A stretch of 44,558 nt of DNA from Verrucomicrobium sp. (GTDB lineage Bacteria; Verrucomicrobiota; Verrucomicrobiia; Methylacidiphilales; GAS474): contig JAPWJX010000008.1 of NCBI GenBank assembly GCA_028283855.1, positions 1 to 44,558 on the forward strand, read 5' to 3'. Positions 29,795-37,789 of this stretch are shown one piece after another. The first letter of the stretch is position 1. Each line of letters starts with the position of its first letter. The translations under genes were made by a program, and so were the position numbers. A model generated the notes under the pieces. That model was not told the origin of the DNA and ran no database searches. It was given only the letters and a program-made list of their open reading frames with translations.

Positions 29795-31060
29795 ATGAGC
29801 CTATCCCGCCGCCAGCTTCTCGCCCGCACCGGAATCGCCGCTGCCGGAACCGCCTTCTTCGGGCGCGTCCAGTCGGCCCTCGCCGCGATCTCCGGCACCG
29901 CCGACACGCCTGGGACCGTCGCCGGGGACGGCTCCTACACGCCGGTCGTCACCCCCAACGGCTCGACCCTACCCTGGGTGATGAAGGACGGCGTGAAGGA
30001 ATTCCACCTCGTCGCCGAACCGGTGAAGCGGGAGTTCGCTCCCGGCATGATGGTGAATTGCTGGGGCTACAATGGCTCGACGCCCGGCCCGACCATCGAG
30101 GCGGTCGAGGGCGATCGGGTCCGCATCCTGGTCACGAACAAGCTGCCCGAATCGACATCGGTCCATTGGCACGGCATCCTCACCCCGAACGGCATGGATG
30201 GCGTCGGCGGCCTGACCCAGAAGCACATCGAGCCGGACGAGACCTATGCCTACGAGTTCACCCTCCGGCAGCACGGCACTTACATGTACCATCCCCATTC
30301 GGACGAGATGGTGCAGATGGCGCTGGGGATGATGGGCTTCTTCATCATCCATCCCAAGGGAGGGCCGAAGGTGGACCGGGACTTCGCGATCTTCCTCATG
30401 GAGTGGGCGGTCAATCCGGGGACCTTCACGCCGAATCCCAGCATCATGACCGATTTCAACAACTTCACCTTCAACAGCCGCGTCTACCCTGGAACCGCCC
30501 CCCTGATCGTGAAGCTGAACCAGAAAGTCCGCGTCCGGATCGCCAACCTGAGCATGGACAACCATCCCATCCACATCCATGGCCACCGCTGGTGGGTGAC
30601 GGAGACCGATGGGGGACAGATCCCGAAGTCGGCGTGGTGGCCGGAGACCAGCGTCGACGTCGCCCCCGGCACCACGCGCACGATGGAATTCGTCGCCGAC
30701 AACCCCGGCGACTGGGCGCTCCACTGCCACAAGACCCACCACGCGATGAACGCGATGAGCCACGACATTCCCAATCTGCTGGGGGTCGATCAGGATGCCG
30801 TGACGAAGAAGATCAAGAAGCTCGTTCCCGGCTACATGGACATGGGCAGCGATGGCATGGGTGACATGGCCGAAATGCAGATGAAGGGACCGAAAAACAC
30901 TCTGCCCATGATGACCGGCACCGGACCGTTCGGGCCCATCGAGATGGGGGGCATGTTCACTGTCCTCAAGGTCCGTGAAAGCCTGGCTAGCTACGACGAT
31001 CCCGGGTGGTACCAGCACCCAGCCGGAACGGTCGCTCAGGCCGTGAAAAGCGTTAGCTGA
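29795..31060 (+). CDS. Tat-exported multicopper oxidase (copper detoxification)
   Basis: A 421-residue periplasmic cupredoxin-type oxidase. The Tat signal is SRRQLLARTG. All four copper-ligand blocks are present: HWHG (His124, His126), HPHS (His166, His168), HPIHIHGH and HCHKTHHAMNAM, the last with the type-1 Cys, His and axial Met at canonical spacing. Met-rich loops near the C-terminus (DMGSDGMGDMAEMQM) suggest Cu(I) oxidation as in CueO/CopA-type enzymes. Shorter than CueO (about 516), closer to two-domain-plus or compact oxidases. It is last in the operon from the P2 promoter at 27361 and converges with the ArsR-type gene. Confidence 0.92.
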   Translation: MSLSRRQLLARTGIAAAGTAFFGRVQSALAAISGTADTPGTVAGDGSYTPVVTPNGSTLPWVMKDGVKEFHLVAEPVKREFAPGMMVNCWGYNGSTPGPTIEAVEGDRVRILVTNKLPESTSVHWHGILTPNGMDGVGGLTQKHIEPDETYAYEFTLRQHGTYMYHPHSDEMVQMALGMMGFFIIHPKGGPKVDRDFAIFLMEWAVNPGTFTPNPSIMTDFNNFTFNSRVYPGTAPLIVKLNQKVRVRIANLSMDNHPIHIHGHRWWVTETDGGQIPKSAWWPETSVDVAPGTTRTMEFVADNPGDWALHCHKTHHAMNAMSHDIPNLLGVDQDAVTKKIKKLVPGYMDMGSDGMGDMAEMQMKGPKNTLPMMTGTGPFGPIEMGGMFTVLKVRESLASYDDPGWYQHPAGTVAQAVKSVS

Positions 31061-31068
31061 CGGGGTTC

Positions 31069-31091
31069 AATCTTCCTTCCCCCGAAAGATT
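31069..31091 (+). terminator. weak stem-loop after the multicopper oxidase
   Basis: AATCTT (31069-31074) pairs with AAGATT (31086-31091) across 11 bases, followed by AAAAGG on plus and lying over the stop codon of the convergent ArsR-type gene. Too short and lacking a T run on the plus strand to be a confident terminator. Confidence 0.25.
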
Positions 31092-31512
31092 AAAAGGTTG
31101 TCGCTCTAGGACGATCTCCCTTTTTCAGAGCTTGGATCGGACGGATTCCGTAGCCGTTGGCGATATCGGTCAGCCAGCCGTTCTTCGCGAGGAAGCGGTA
31201 GAGCTTCTCCTTGTCCTTGATGAACATGGGGATCGCCCGGACGCAATCGCGGAGGCAGACTAGGTTTTGCTCCACCTCGGGCTCGGCGGTCAGGGGGAGG
31301 TGGTAGATCATCATGTTCCGGTGGCGCTTGGCCTCCACCATGCCCCGGGTGCGGAGGTAGCCCAGGTGCTTGGAGATCTGGACCTGGGGGACCCCCATGA
31401 TCTCCTGGAGATGGTTGACGCAGAGGGGGCCGTCGTTGAGGAGGCTGAGGATGCGCAGCCGCGTCTCGTCGGTGAGGCAGGCGTAGATCTGGGTGAGGCG
31501 GCGGCTTTGCAA
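31090..31512 (-). CDS. ArsR-family transcriptional regulator
   Basis: A 140-residue winged-helix repressor. The core is DETRLRILSLLNDGPLCVNHL followed by the recognition region QVQISKHLGYLRTRGMV and the wing RHRNMMIYHL. Cys residues in PLCVNHL and in NLVCLRDC could form a metal or redox site, but the classical ELCVCDL motif of ArsR/SmtB is reduced to one Cys. The start is TTG 31512, supported by AGGAG five bases upstream; no ATG fits. Its target is not obvious: it is convergent to the copper operon and downstream of the Sia/PIN genes. Confidence 0.82.
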   Translation of the reverse strand: MQSRRLTQIYACLTDETRLRILSLLNDGPLCVNHLQEIMGVPQVQISKHLGYLRTRGMVEAKRHRNMMIYHLPLTAEPEVEQNLVCLRDCVRAIPMFIKDKEKLYRFLAKNGWLTDIANGYGIRPIQALKKGDRPRATTF

Positions 31513-31536
31513 AATGGCTCCTGCGCGGGGCAGAAT

Positions 31537-31552
31537 ATGCCCGGGGGGGCAT
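31537..31552 (-). terminator. short GC hairpin between PIN-like and ArsR genes
   Basis: ATGCCC and GGGCAT enclose a four-base loop, about 17 bases below the stop of the PIN-like gene on the minus strand. ATATTCTG follows instead of a T run, so it is at best a weak terminator; it may also act on ArsR-gene expression. Confidence 0.3.
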
Positions 31553-31568
31553 GGAGCAACGAAAATCC

Positions 31569-32153
31569 TCAGACGAACGTCTCGATCTCGTGCTGGAGTT
31601 CCCGCAGGAGATAGAGGTGGAGGTCGGGCTGGCGGGTGTCGGGGCGGCCGAAGCGGCGGCAGATCGTCTCGAAGTGCTGGCGGGTGAAGAGGAGCAACTG
31701 GCGGTGGCTGGTGCAGAGGGCGACCGAGCCGCTGTCCCGCAATCCCACATAGGCGAGGTGTCCGACGACCTCGGCGTCGGTCGGGGAGAGGTCCCCCACC
31801 CCGAGGGCGCGCTGGTCCCGCAGGCGCCGCGCCATTTTGAGGTAGGGCTCGTAGCCGGGCCAGTTTCCGGGGCGAAGGAGGGCCGCCGCGCGGGACACGT
31901 CGTAGATTTTCTGCCGGAGCGGTTCCAGCCGGCGCCCGAGGATGTGGTCGTCGATCCCGCCCGCGATCTCCCCATGGACCGCCTCGGTGAGGGTGATGTT
32001 CGGGTGACGGCGGACCAGCCCTTCCAGGAACGACAGGTAGGCCGTGTCCCTCTCCAAGATCTCGGTACGGTGCCGGAAGATCGATGTGTCGATCAGGACA
32101 TGGTCGTGGCTGGAGGCGATCTCCTCCAACTGACCCTCCATCTTGAGGACCAC
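31569..32153 (-). CDS. PIN-like domain protein linked to the Sia switch
   Basis: A 194-residue soluble protein. PIN-fold acids appear in VLIDTSIF (first Asp), LTEAVHGEI (Glu) and LSPTDAEVVGHLAYV (Asp); the usual fourth position, T-x-D in the last strand, reads CTSHRQLL instead, so the metal site may be altered. PIN domains are mostly Mg-dependent ribonucleases; here activity is uncertain. It is the last gene of the siaA-siaB-siaC series, 29 bases after siaC, where Pseudomonas has the diguanylate cyclase siaD. GTG 32153 is the first possible start; ATG 32141 is an alternative. Assignment to PIN is by motif reading only. Confidence 0.55.
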   Translation of the reverse strand: MVLKMEGQLEEIASSHDHVLIDTSIFRHRTEILERDTAYLSFLEGLVRRHPNITLTEAVHGEIAGGIDDHILGRRLEPLRQKIYDVSRAAALLRPGNWPGYEPYLKMARRLRDQRALGVGDLSPTDAEVVGHLAYVGLRDSGSVALCTSHRQLLLFTRQHFETICRRFGRPDTRQPDLHLYLLRELQHEIETFV

Positions 32154-32182
32154 GTCTTCGGCGCTCGTGGCATCCCCCTTCT

Positions 32183-32563
32183 TCAGCGGCTCTCCGGCAG
32201 GACCTCGAACGGAACGGTGAGGTCGGTGCGGTAGTCGAGGCCGTTGTCCCGCATGTCCTCGTCGTCCTCGGCGTAGAGCCAGTTCACCTTCACGTTCTTG
32301 TAGTGCTGATGGTGCCGATCGAGGATCTCCAGAAGTTCCAGGATGCTCTTCGACGAACTGGTGTTGAAGTAGTCGAGACGGAAGTTCGCGGTGAAGGGGC
32401 CGTCCGACATCGCCAGCATCTCCAGAAGACGCTTCTTCACAGGCAGGAAGAACGCCACCGAGTTCTCCGGGTAGGACAGCCCCGACAACTCGAAAAGCCC
32501 CTTCTCGGGGACAAACGTGACTTTCGGCGTCGTGGCGGACGGATCAATGCACACTGCTTCCAT
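32183..32563 (-). CDS. siaC: SiaC-family regulatory phosphoprotein (DUF1987)
   Basis: A 126-residue protein of the SiaC family. The motif DYFNTSSSKSILELLEIL puts the phosphorylatable Thr at residue 68, the same position as Thr68 of Pseudomonas aeruginosa SiaC, which SiaB phosphorylates and SiaA dephosphorylates. The N-terminal block GLFELSGLSYPENSVAFF is also typical. In Pseudomonas, unphosphorylated SiaC activates SiaD to make c-di-GMP. No SiaD is present here, so its output partner must differ. It has a strong AGGAGG ribosome site, and its first 20 bases overlap the end of siaB. Confidence 0.9.
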   Translation of the reverse strand: MEAVCIDPSATTPKVTFVPEKGLFELSGLSYPENSVAFFLPVKKRLLEMLAMSDGPFTANFRLDYFNTSSSKSILELLEILDRHHQHYKNVKVNWLYAEDDEDMRDNGLDYRTDLTVPFEVLPESR

Positions 32564-33200
32564 CGGGAACCTCCTTGGGATTGAATTTGTTGATCTTGGC
32601 GGACAGGGAGAAAAATGAGGCGTCGGCGTCGACGGGAACGAAGGCGAACGTCAGCGGGTTCTGGGACTTCTTCGCAATGTCGATGAAGCCCAGACCGGCC
32701 CCCTTCGAGTCGGCCGGGCGGTCCTTCTTCCGCTCCTGGCTGTAGTAGGCTCGCAGCCCGTCGGGGCCGAGGGTGTTGACGTACCGGCAGCGCTCCTCGA
32801 TGACCGGCACGCGGTCGTTCCGAATCATGTTCCCGGAACTGACGATGAACTGGTCGTCGGTCTGCTGGACCACGATCATCCCCACCCCCACATCCCGACC
32901 CTGCTGGGGCAGGAACTCCCGCTCGTGGGAGTAGTTGAGGACGTTCTGGGTCATCTCGATGACGATGGCGAAGAGCCGCCTCATCGCGCCGCCGTCCGCC
33001 CCCTCGGCGGCGGCGATAGGGCCGCGAACCAGGTCGCCGATCTCGACGAGCGTCTCCTGGAGCATCGCCCCCTTGAAGGCGAAGACGATCCGGCTGTCCC
33101 GGACCTTCTGGTAGTAGCGGAACATGCTCTCCCCTTGGATCAGAACGTCCTGCTCCTCCGCGAGGGTCTCGGCTTGGGCCCCGAAGGCGAAGCGGCTCAT
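32544..33200 (-). CDS. siaB: SiaB-family protein kinase (DUF6272)
   Basis: A 218-residue GHKL-type ATP-binding protein that should phosphorylate SiaC. The N-box is IEMTQNVLNYSHE and the glycine box SKGAGLGFIDIAKKS; FAFKGAMLQETLVEIGDL precedes them as in the family. It overlaps siaA by four bases (ATGA, 33197-33200) and siaC by 20 bases, so the three proteins are made together. It is related to anti-sigma kinases of the RsbW type but belongs to the SiaB branch by neighbours and by family features. Confidence 0.88.
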   Translation of the reverse strand: MSRFAFGAQAETLAEEQDVLIQGESMFRYYQKVRDSRIVFAFKGAMLQETLVEIGDLVRGPIAAAEGADGGAMRRLFAIVIEMTQNVLNYSHEREFLPQQGRDVGVGMIVVQQTDDQFIVSSGNMIRNDRVPVIEERCRYVNTLGPDGLRAYYSQERKKDRPADSKGAGLGFIDIAKKSQNPLTFAFVPVDADASFFSLSAKINKFNPKEVPDGSSVH

Positions 33201-34453
33201 TTTCGACTTCCCTTGAGATGGAACCCCAGGAGGGCGATGTCGTCCCGCTGCGGCGCCCCGGCCTGGTGGTCGTCGAGGACCTTCTCGAAGGCGGCCTTCT
33301 GCTCGCCGAGGCTGCGGCTCGCCAACTGATACAGCGCCTCGCGGACGCGGCGCGACCCGAGCTTCTTCCCCTCAGGGTTCGGCTGGTCGCCCACGCCGTC
33401 GGAGCAGAGGTAGTAGGTCGTCCCGTCCTCGATTCGGAGGGAGAGGGTGGCGAACTCGCGCTTGGCCTCCTTCTGGGTTCCGCCGATCGGCTTCCGGTCC
33501 CCCTTGTGCTCGTGGAACTGGCCCGCAGCGTCGACACTGTAGAGCGGGCGGTTCGCCCCGGCGAAGAGGAGTTCCCCGGAGGCGGGATTGACCACGCAGA
33601 GGCCGACCTCCATGCCGTCGTGGGCCGAGTCGTTCCCGGTTTCCTGGCACAGGCTGTCGCGGACCCCCTTGTGCAGCTCCTCCAGGATGATTCCGGGATC
33701 GGTGTAGCCGCGCTGGGAGACGATGTCGTTGAGGTGGCCGTGCCCGATCAGCGACATGAAGGCGCCGGGGACGCCGTGGCCGGTGCAGTCGGCGACCGCC
33801 ACGTAGATGCGGTCGTTCGCCTCCCGAATCCAATAGAAGTCGCCCGAGACGATGTCCCGAGGCCGGAAGACAACGAAGTGCTCCAGGTGGATCGGCAAGG
33901 GGCGGTCGGGGTTGTAGAGCATCGAGCGCTGGATGCGCTCGGCGTAGAGGATGCTGTCGTGGACCTGCTTGTTCTTCTCCTCGACCTCGACCATCGCCAT
34001 CCCGAGGAGTTCCGACTGGGCCTGCATCAGCTCGTGGAAGTCGACGATCCGGTAGCCGGCGACGGGATGCCGGTAGACCACGGGGTCGTAGGAGACGTGG
34101 AGGGGCCGCTCCAGCCCCTTCCGCACCACCTCGGCGACCGAGGCGTCGGGCGCGACCACGAACGGCGGCAGGTTGATGTGCTTCAGCATCCGTTCCACGG
34201 GGCGGACGCCATAGATCTCCTGCCCCATCCGTCCGCTCAGGACCTGGTAGTAGCTCGACCGGGAGATCGTCCCCACCAGCTCCCCATCATGCAGGACCAG
34301 GATGCCCGGAAGCTTCGCATTCTTCTTGAACTCCCCGTTGAGCCGGTCGCCCGGCGTCTTGTCGGAAACCGCCACGTCAAAGAACGGGAGATCGGCGATA
34401 CTGCGGGAGACCGAACTATGGGAGGCGGCGGGGATCGGGGCGAGGGCGGTCAT
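33197..34453 (-). CDS. siaA: SiaA-like PP2C phosphatase with N-terminal CBS-like domains
   Basis: A 418-residue cytoplasmic SpoIIE/PP2C-type phosphatase. Metal-binding Asp residues lie in IVSGDFYW, VAVADCTGHGVPGAFMS, LCSDGVGDQPN and QRDDIALLGF. Residues about 20-150 resemble a CBS pair (LPGILVLHDGELVGTISR; PPFVVAPDASVAEVVRKGL), followed by a coiled linker (VEEKNKQVHDSILYAERIQR). Pseudomonas SiaA instead has a membrane sensor with a HAMP domain, so the input here is probably a cytoplasmic ligand. It should dephosphorylate SiaC. The 107-base gap from phoU is AT-rich with TATATA and TACAAT-like hexamers and may hold its promoter. Confidence 0.88.
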   Translation of the reverse strand: MTALAPIPAASHSSVSRSIADLPFFDVAVSDKTPGDRLNGEFKKNAKLPGILVLHDGELVGTISRSSYYQVLSGRMGQEIYGVRPVERMLKHINLPPFVVAPDASVAEVVRKGLERPLHVSYDPVVYRHPVAGYRIVDFHELMQAQSELLGMAMVEVEEKNKQVHDSILYAERIQRSMLYNPDRPLPIHLEHFVVFRPRDIVSGDFYWIREANDRIYVAVADCTGHGVPGAFMSLIGHGHLNDIVSQRGYTDPGIILEELHKGVRDSLCQETGNDSAHDGMEVGLCVVNPASGELLFAGANRPLYSVDAAGQFHEHKGDRKPIGGTQKEAKREFATLSLRIEDGTTYYLCSDGVGDQPNPEGKKLGSRRVREALYQLASRSLGEQKAAFEKVLDDHQAGAPQRDDIALLGFHLKGSRK

Positions 34454-34560
34454 GGATTTCTATATGCGCGGGTTATTGTATTCCCTTATGCGTATATACA
34501 CTCTCCGACGATCCGGTTGCCCTTCTGCGTCGAATGCGTAAAGAATCGGCCCGTGCCGCC

Positions 34561-35244
34561 TCAGAGCTTGCCGCCCTGGTGTCGCACGTCCTCGCCCGCC
34601 GCCGCGTAGATCGCGTCTTCCGCGATGTTCTTGGCGTGGTCGCCGACCCGCTCCAGGTGCCGGGCGATGAAGATCAGGTCCAGGTAATCCCGGACCTTGT
34701 CCGTCTCCTTGGAGATGCGGTCGGTGAACCGCTCCGCCAAGCTGGCGTTGAGTTCGTCGATGAGCTTGTCCCGCGCCTTCAGGGAGCGCGCCAGGTCGAC
34801 ATCGGCCTCGGCGTACGCCTTCACGCTGTCGTCGAAGAGCTCGACGGCGTCGGAGAAGAGCTTCGAAAGCAAGGTCCGGTCCTCTCCGGTTGGGATCGAA
34901 GAGAGCTTCCGTGCCCGCTTGGCGATGTTCACCGCGGCGTCGGCGACGCGCTCGATGTTGTTCCCCAGCTTCATGGCGCTGACGACCTGCCGCAGGTCGG
35001 ACGCGAACGGGTGGAAGCGGATCAGGATGTCGGTCCCTTTGGCGTCGATCTGCCGCTCCAGTTGGTCGATCTCGTCGTCGTCGGCGATCGCGACGCCGCA
35101 GAGGCCGGCATCCCCCTTGAACAGGCCCTGCATGGCGTTGTGGAGGCTCCGGTCGGTCAGGCTGGCCATCATGAGGACGTCCCGGCGGAGGGCCGCCAGG
35201 GCGTCGTCGAACGTCGCCAGGATGTGCTGTCTGTTGTCGGGCAT
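34561..35244 (-). CDS. phoU: phosphate-uptake regulator PhoU
   Basis: A 227-residue all-helical protein with two PhoU repeats, each with the family's metal-cluster motif (DDDEIDQLERQID in the first half, RDKLIDELNASLAERF in the second) and the helices HPFASDLRQVVSAMKLGNNIERVADAAVN and FIARHLERVGDHAKNIAEDA in character. It links the Pst transporter to the PhoR/PhoB sensor pathway and limits phosphate uptake. It follows pstB with a 19-base gap. PhoR/PhoB are not in this window. Confidence 0.95.
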   Translation of the reverse strand: MPDNRQHILATFDDALAALRRDVLMMASLTDRSLHNAMQGLFKGDAGLCGVAIADDDEIDQLERQIDAKGTDILIRFHPFASDLRQVVSAMKLGNNIERVADAAVNIAKRARKLSSIPTGEDRTLLSKLFSDAVELFDDSVKAYAEADVDLARSLKARDKLIDELNASLAERFTDRISKETDKVRDYLDLIFIARHLERVGDHAKNIAEDAIYAAAGEDVRHQGGKL

Positions 35245-35263
35245 AAACTCGTCGGGGTGCGGC

Positions 35264-36112
35264 TCAACCGAAGCGGCCGGAGATGTAGTCCTCGGTCTGC
35301 TGGACCTTCGGTTCCTTGAAGACCTTCTCCGTGTCGTCCATCTCGATCAGCTTCCCCATGTACATGAAGGCGGTGTAATCGGAACAGCGGGCCGCCTGCT
35401 GCATGTTGTGGGTGACGATCACGATGGTGAACTTCTCCTTCAACTCGTGGATCAGGTCCTCAACCTTGGCGGTCGCGATGGGGTCGAGCGCGGAACACGG
35501 CTCATCCATGAGAAGAATCTCCGGCTGGTTGGCGATCGCCCGGGCGATGCAGAGGCGCTGCATCTGACCGCCGGAGAGGCCCAGGGCGCTCTCGTGGAGC
35601 CGGTCCTTCACCTCGTCCCAGAGCGCCGCCGAGCGGAGGCTCCGCTCCACGACCTCGTCGAGGCTCTGCTTCCTCCCCTGGTCGGCGATGCGGAGGCTGT
35701 AGACGATGTTCTCGTAGATCGACTTCGGGAACGGGTTCGACTTCTGGAAGACCATCCCGATCCGCTTCCGCAGGGAGATAACCTCCTGGCGCGGGTCATA
35801 GATGCTCTTCCCGTTGAGGAGGATGTCCCCGGTGTGGTGGACCCCGTCGATGAGGTCGTTCATCCGGTTCAAGTTCCGCAGGAGGGTCGATTTTCCGCAG
35901 CCGGACGGCCCGATGAAGGCAGTGATCTTCTGGCTGGCGATCTCCATGTTGATGTCGAAGAGGGCCTGCTTCTTGTTGTAGAAGAAGCCGAAGTTCCGGA
36001 TCGAGATGAACGGCGTGCTCACGGCGTCAGGGCTTTCTACGGCCGGATGGCCGGCCCCGATGGGGCGGCTATGGGACGTTTCGAGGGGTTTCACGAGGGT
36101 GGGAGAGGTCAC
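35264..36112 (-). CDS. pstB: phosphate ABC transporter ATPase PstB
   Basis: A 282-residue ATP-binding subunit. Walker A is GPSGCGKST, the signature LSGGQMQR, Walker [15 protein letters not shown], and the switch His in [11 protein letters not shown]. The PstB-specific [19 protein letters not shown] block is present. Start is GTG 36112; the first 34 residues are a non-conserved extension, and a GTG closer to [13 protein letters not shown] may be used. It is co-directional with pstA (13-base gap) and phoU. Confidence 0.95.
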   Translation of the reverse strand: MTSPTLVKPLETSHSRPIGAGHPAVESPDAVSTPFISIRNFGFFYNKKQALFDINMEIASQKITAFIGPSGCGKSTLLRNLNRMNDLIDGVHHTGDILLNGKSIYDPRQEVISLRKRIGMVFQKSNPFPKSIYENIVYSLRIADQGRKQSLDEVVERSLRSAALWDEVKDRLHESALGLSGGQMQRLCIARAIANQPEILLMDEPCSALDPIATAKVEDLIHELKEKFTIVIVTHNMQQAARCSDYTAFMYMGKLIEMDDTEKVFKEPKVQQTEDYISGRFG

Positions 36113-36125
36113 GGGTGGAGGAGGC

Positions 36126-37787
36126 TTAGAAGGCGCCCAGGCGATATTTGCGGCGGATGCGCTCCCGGAGGAGGATCGCCCCCAGGTTCAGCGCGACGAC
36201 CAGGATGATGAGGAGCAGGGTGGTGGCGAAGACCATCGGCTTGGCCGCTTCCGAGTCGGGCGACTGGAAGCCGAGGTCGTAGATGTGGAAGCCCAGGTGC
36301 ATGAACTTCCGCTCCAGGTGGACGTAGGGGAACGTGGCGTCGATCGGGAGGCTGGGGGCCAGCTTGACCACGCCCACCATCATCAGCGGGGCCACCTCGC
36401 CCGCCCCGCGCGCCATCGCCAGGATGAGGCCGGTCAGAATGCCCGGAAGGGCGCTAGGGAGGACGATATGCTGGATCGTCTGCCACTTGGAGGCGCCGCA
36501 GGCCAGCGACCCCTCGCGCATTCCGCGCGGGACGGCGGCGAGGGCCTCCTCGGTCGCCACGATCACGACGGGAACGGTCATGAGGGCGAGGGTCAGCGCC
36601 GCCCAGAGGACGCCGCCCGTCCCGAACGTCGGCGTCGGCAGCGACTTGCTGAAGAAGATCTGGTCCATGGTGCCCCCGACCATGTAGACGAAGAATCCCA
36701 GGCCGAAGACGCCGAAGACGATGGAGGGCACGCCGGCGAGGTTGTTGACCGCGACCCGGACCGCGCGGACGAAGAAGCCCTGCCGGGCGTATTCCCGGAG
36801 GTAGATCGCCGCCAGGACGCCGAACGGCATCACCGCGACGCTCATGAGGACGGTCATGACGCAGGTGCCGAAGATCGCGGGGAAGACGCCGCCCTCGGTG
36901 TTCGCCTCCCGGGGCTCGTCGACGAGGAAGTGCCAGATCCGGTAGAAGAACCACCCCAGCCGGTCGAGGAGGCCAAGCTGGTTCGGGTAGTAGAAGCTGA
37001 CCAACTGGCCTAGGGGCATCGTCTTCTCGGCCCCGGTCGGCAGCCGATAGGTCAACCGGTCCTGGCCCTGGCGCTGCCGCAGGTCGCCCGCCTGCTTGGC
37101 GAGGATCTCGTACTTCGCCTGGAGCTTGTCCATCTTAGCCTGGAGCGCCTGGAATTGGGGGGAGTCGGAGGCCAGCCCCTTCTCGTCGAGCTTCAGGCCG
37201 CCCATCCGGGCGTTGACCTTCCCGATCTCGTCGCGCTCGATGTGGGCGATCTGGTGGCGCCGGGAGTTCGCCTCCCGGTTCAGCGCCGCCAGGCGGGAGC
37301 GGAAGGCCGGGTCGTTCGCCTCGATCGTTGCCCCATCGGCGGTCTGGAGCCGAAGGGGGTAACCCAGAGCGTTCCCATACTCGACCCGCTCCATCTTGAG
37401 GAGATCCTTCGGATAGGCGGTCCCGGTGATCGCGTCCCGGTTCAGATAAAGGAAGCTGAGGCCGTAGGCATCCTTGTTCCCGACGTAGAGTTGCCACTCG
37501 GTCGGGGCCGGGCCGCCGCCAGGCTTTGCCTCATGGGTCTTCTCCTGCTGCTTGGTGATCTCCCCAGCCACCGTCTTCGCGTGGGCGAGTTGGGCGCCGC
37601 TCGCGTCGGAGATCTGGACCTGGACCACCCGCTTCGGCCAGAAGACCTCCAGGCCGTTGACCACGATGATCGTCAGGAGCGTGGCGATCATGAGGAGGCC
37701 GATGGAGAGGCCCACCGAACTGAGCCAGACCATCGGTTCCCCCTCGGATAGGGTTTGCTTGAGCGTACGTTTCTGGGGAGCGTGCAT
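36126..37787 (-). CDS. pstA: phosphate ABC transporter permease PstA (long form)
   Basis: A 553-residue permease, about twice the length of E. coli PstA (296). After the first transmembrane helix ([22 protein letters not shown]) comes a periplasmic insertion of roughly 200 residues including a coiled-coil stretch ([20 protein letters not shown]), followed by the conserved permease core with the EAA loop [15 protein letters not shown][15 protein letters not shown]. Such long PstA proteins pair with long PstC proteins in some Gram-negative groups. ATG 37787 is three bases from the pstC stop. The much longer open frame upstream is only an antiframe within pstC. Confidence 0.92.
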   Translation of the reverse strand: MHAPQKRTLKQTLSEGEPMVWLSSVGLSIGLLMIATLLTIIVVNGLEVFWPKRVVQVQISDASGAQLAHAKTVAGEITKQQEKTHEAKPGGGPAPTEWQLYVGNKDAYGLSFLYLNRDAITGTAYPKDLLKMERVEYGNALGYPLRLQTADGATIEANDPAFRSRLAALNREANSRRHQIAHIERDEIGKVNARMGGLKLDEKGLASDSPQFQALQAKMDKLQAKYEILAKQAGDLRQRQGQDRLTYRLPTGAEKTMPLGQLVSFYYPNQLGLLDRLGWFFYRIWHFLVDEPREANTEGGVFPAIFGTCVMTVLMSVAVMPFGVLAAIYLREYARQGFFVRAVRVAVNNLAGVPSIVFGVFGLGFFVYMVGGTMDQIFFSKSLPTPTFGTGGVLWAALTLALMTVPVVIVATEEALAAVPRGMREGSLACGASKWQTIQHIVLPSALPGILTGLILAMARGAGEVAPLMMVGVVKLAPSLPIDATFPYVHLERKFMHLGFHIYDLGFQSPDSEAAKPMVFATTLLLIILVVALNLGAILLRERIRRKYRLGAF

Positions 37788-37789
37788 GG

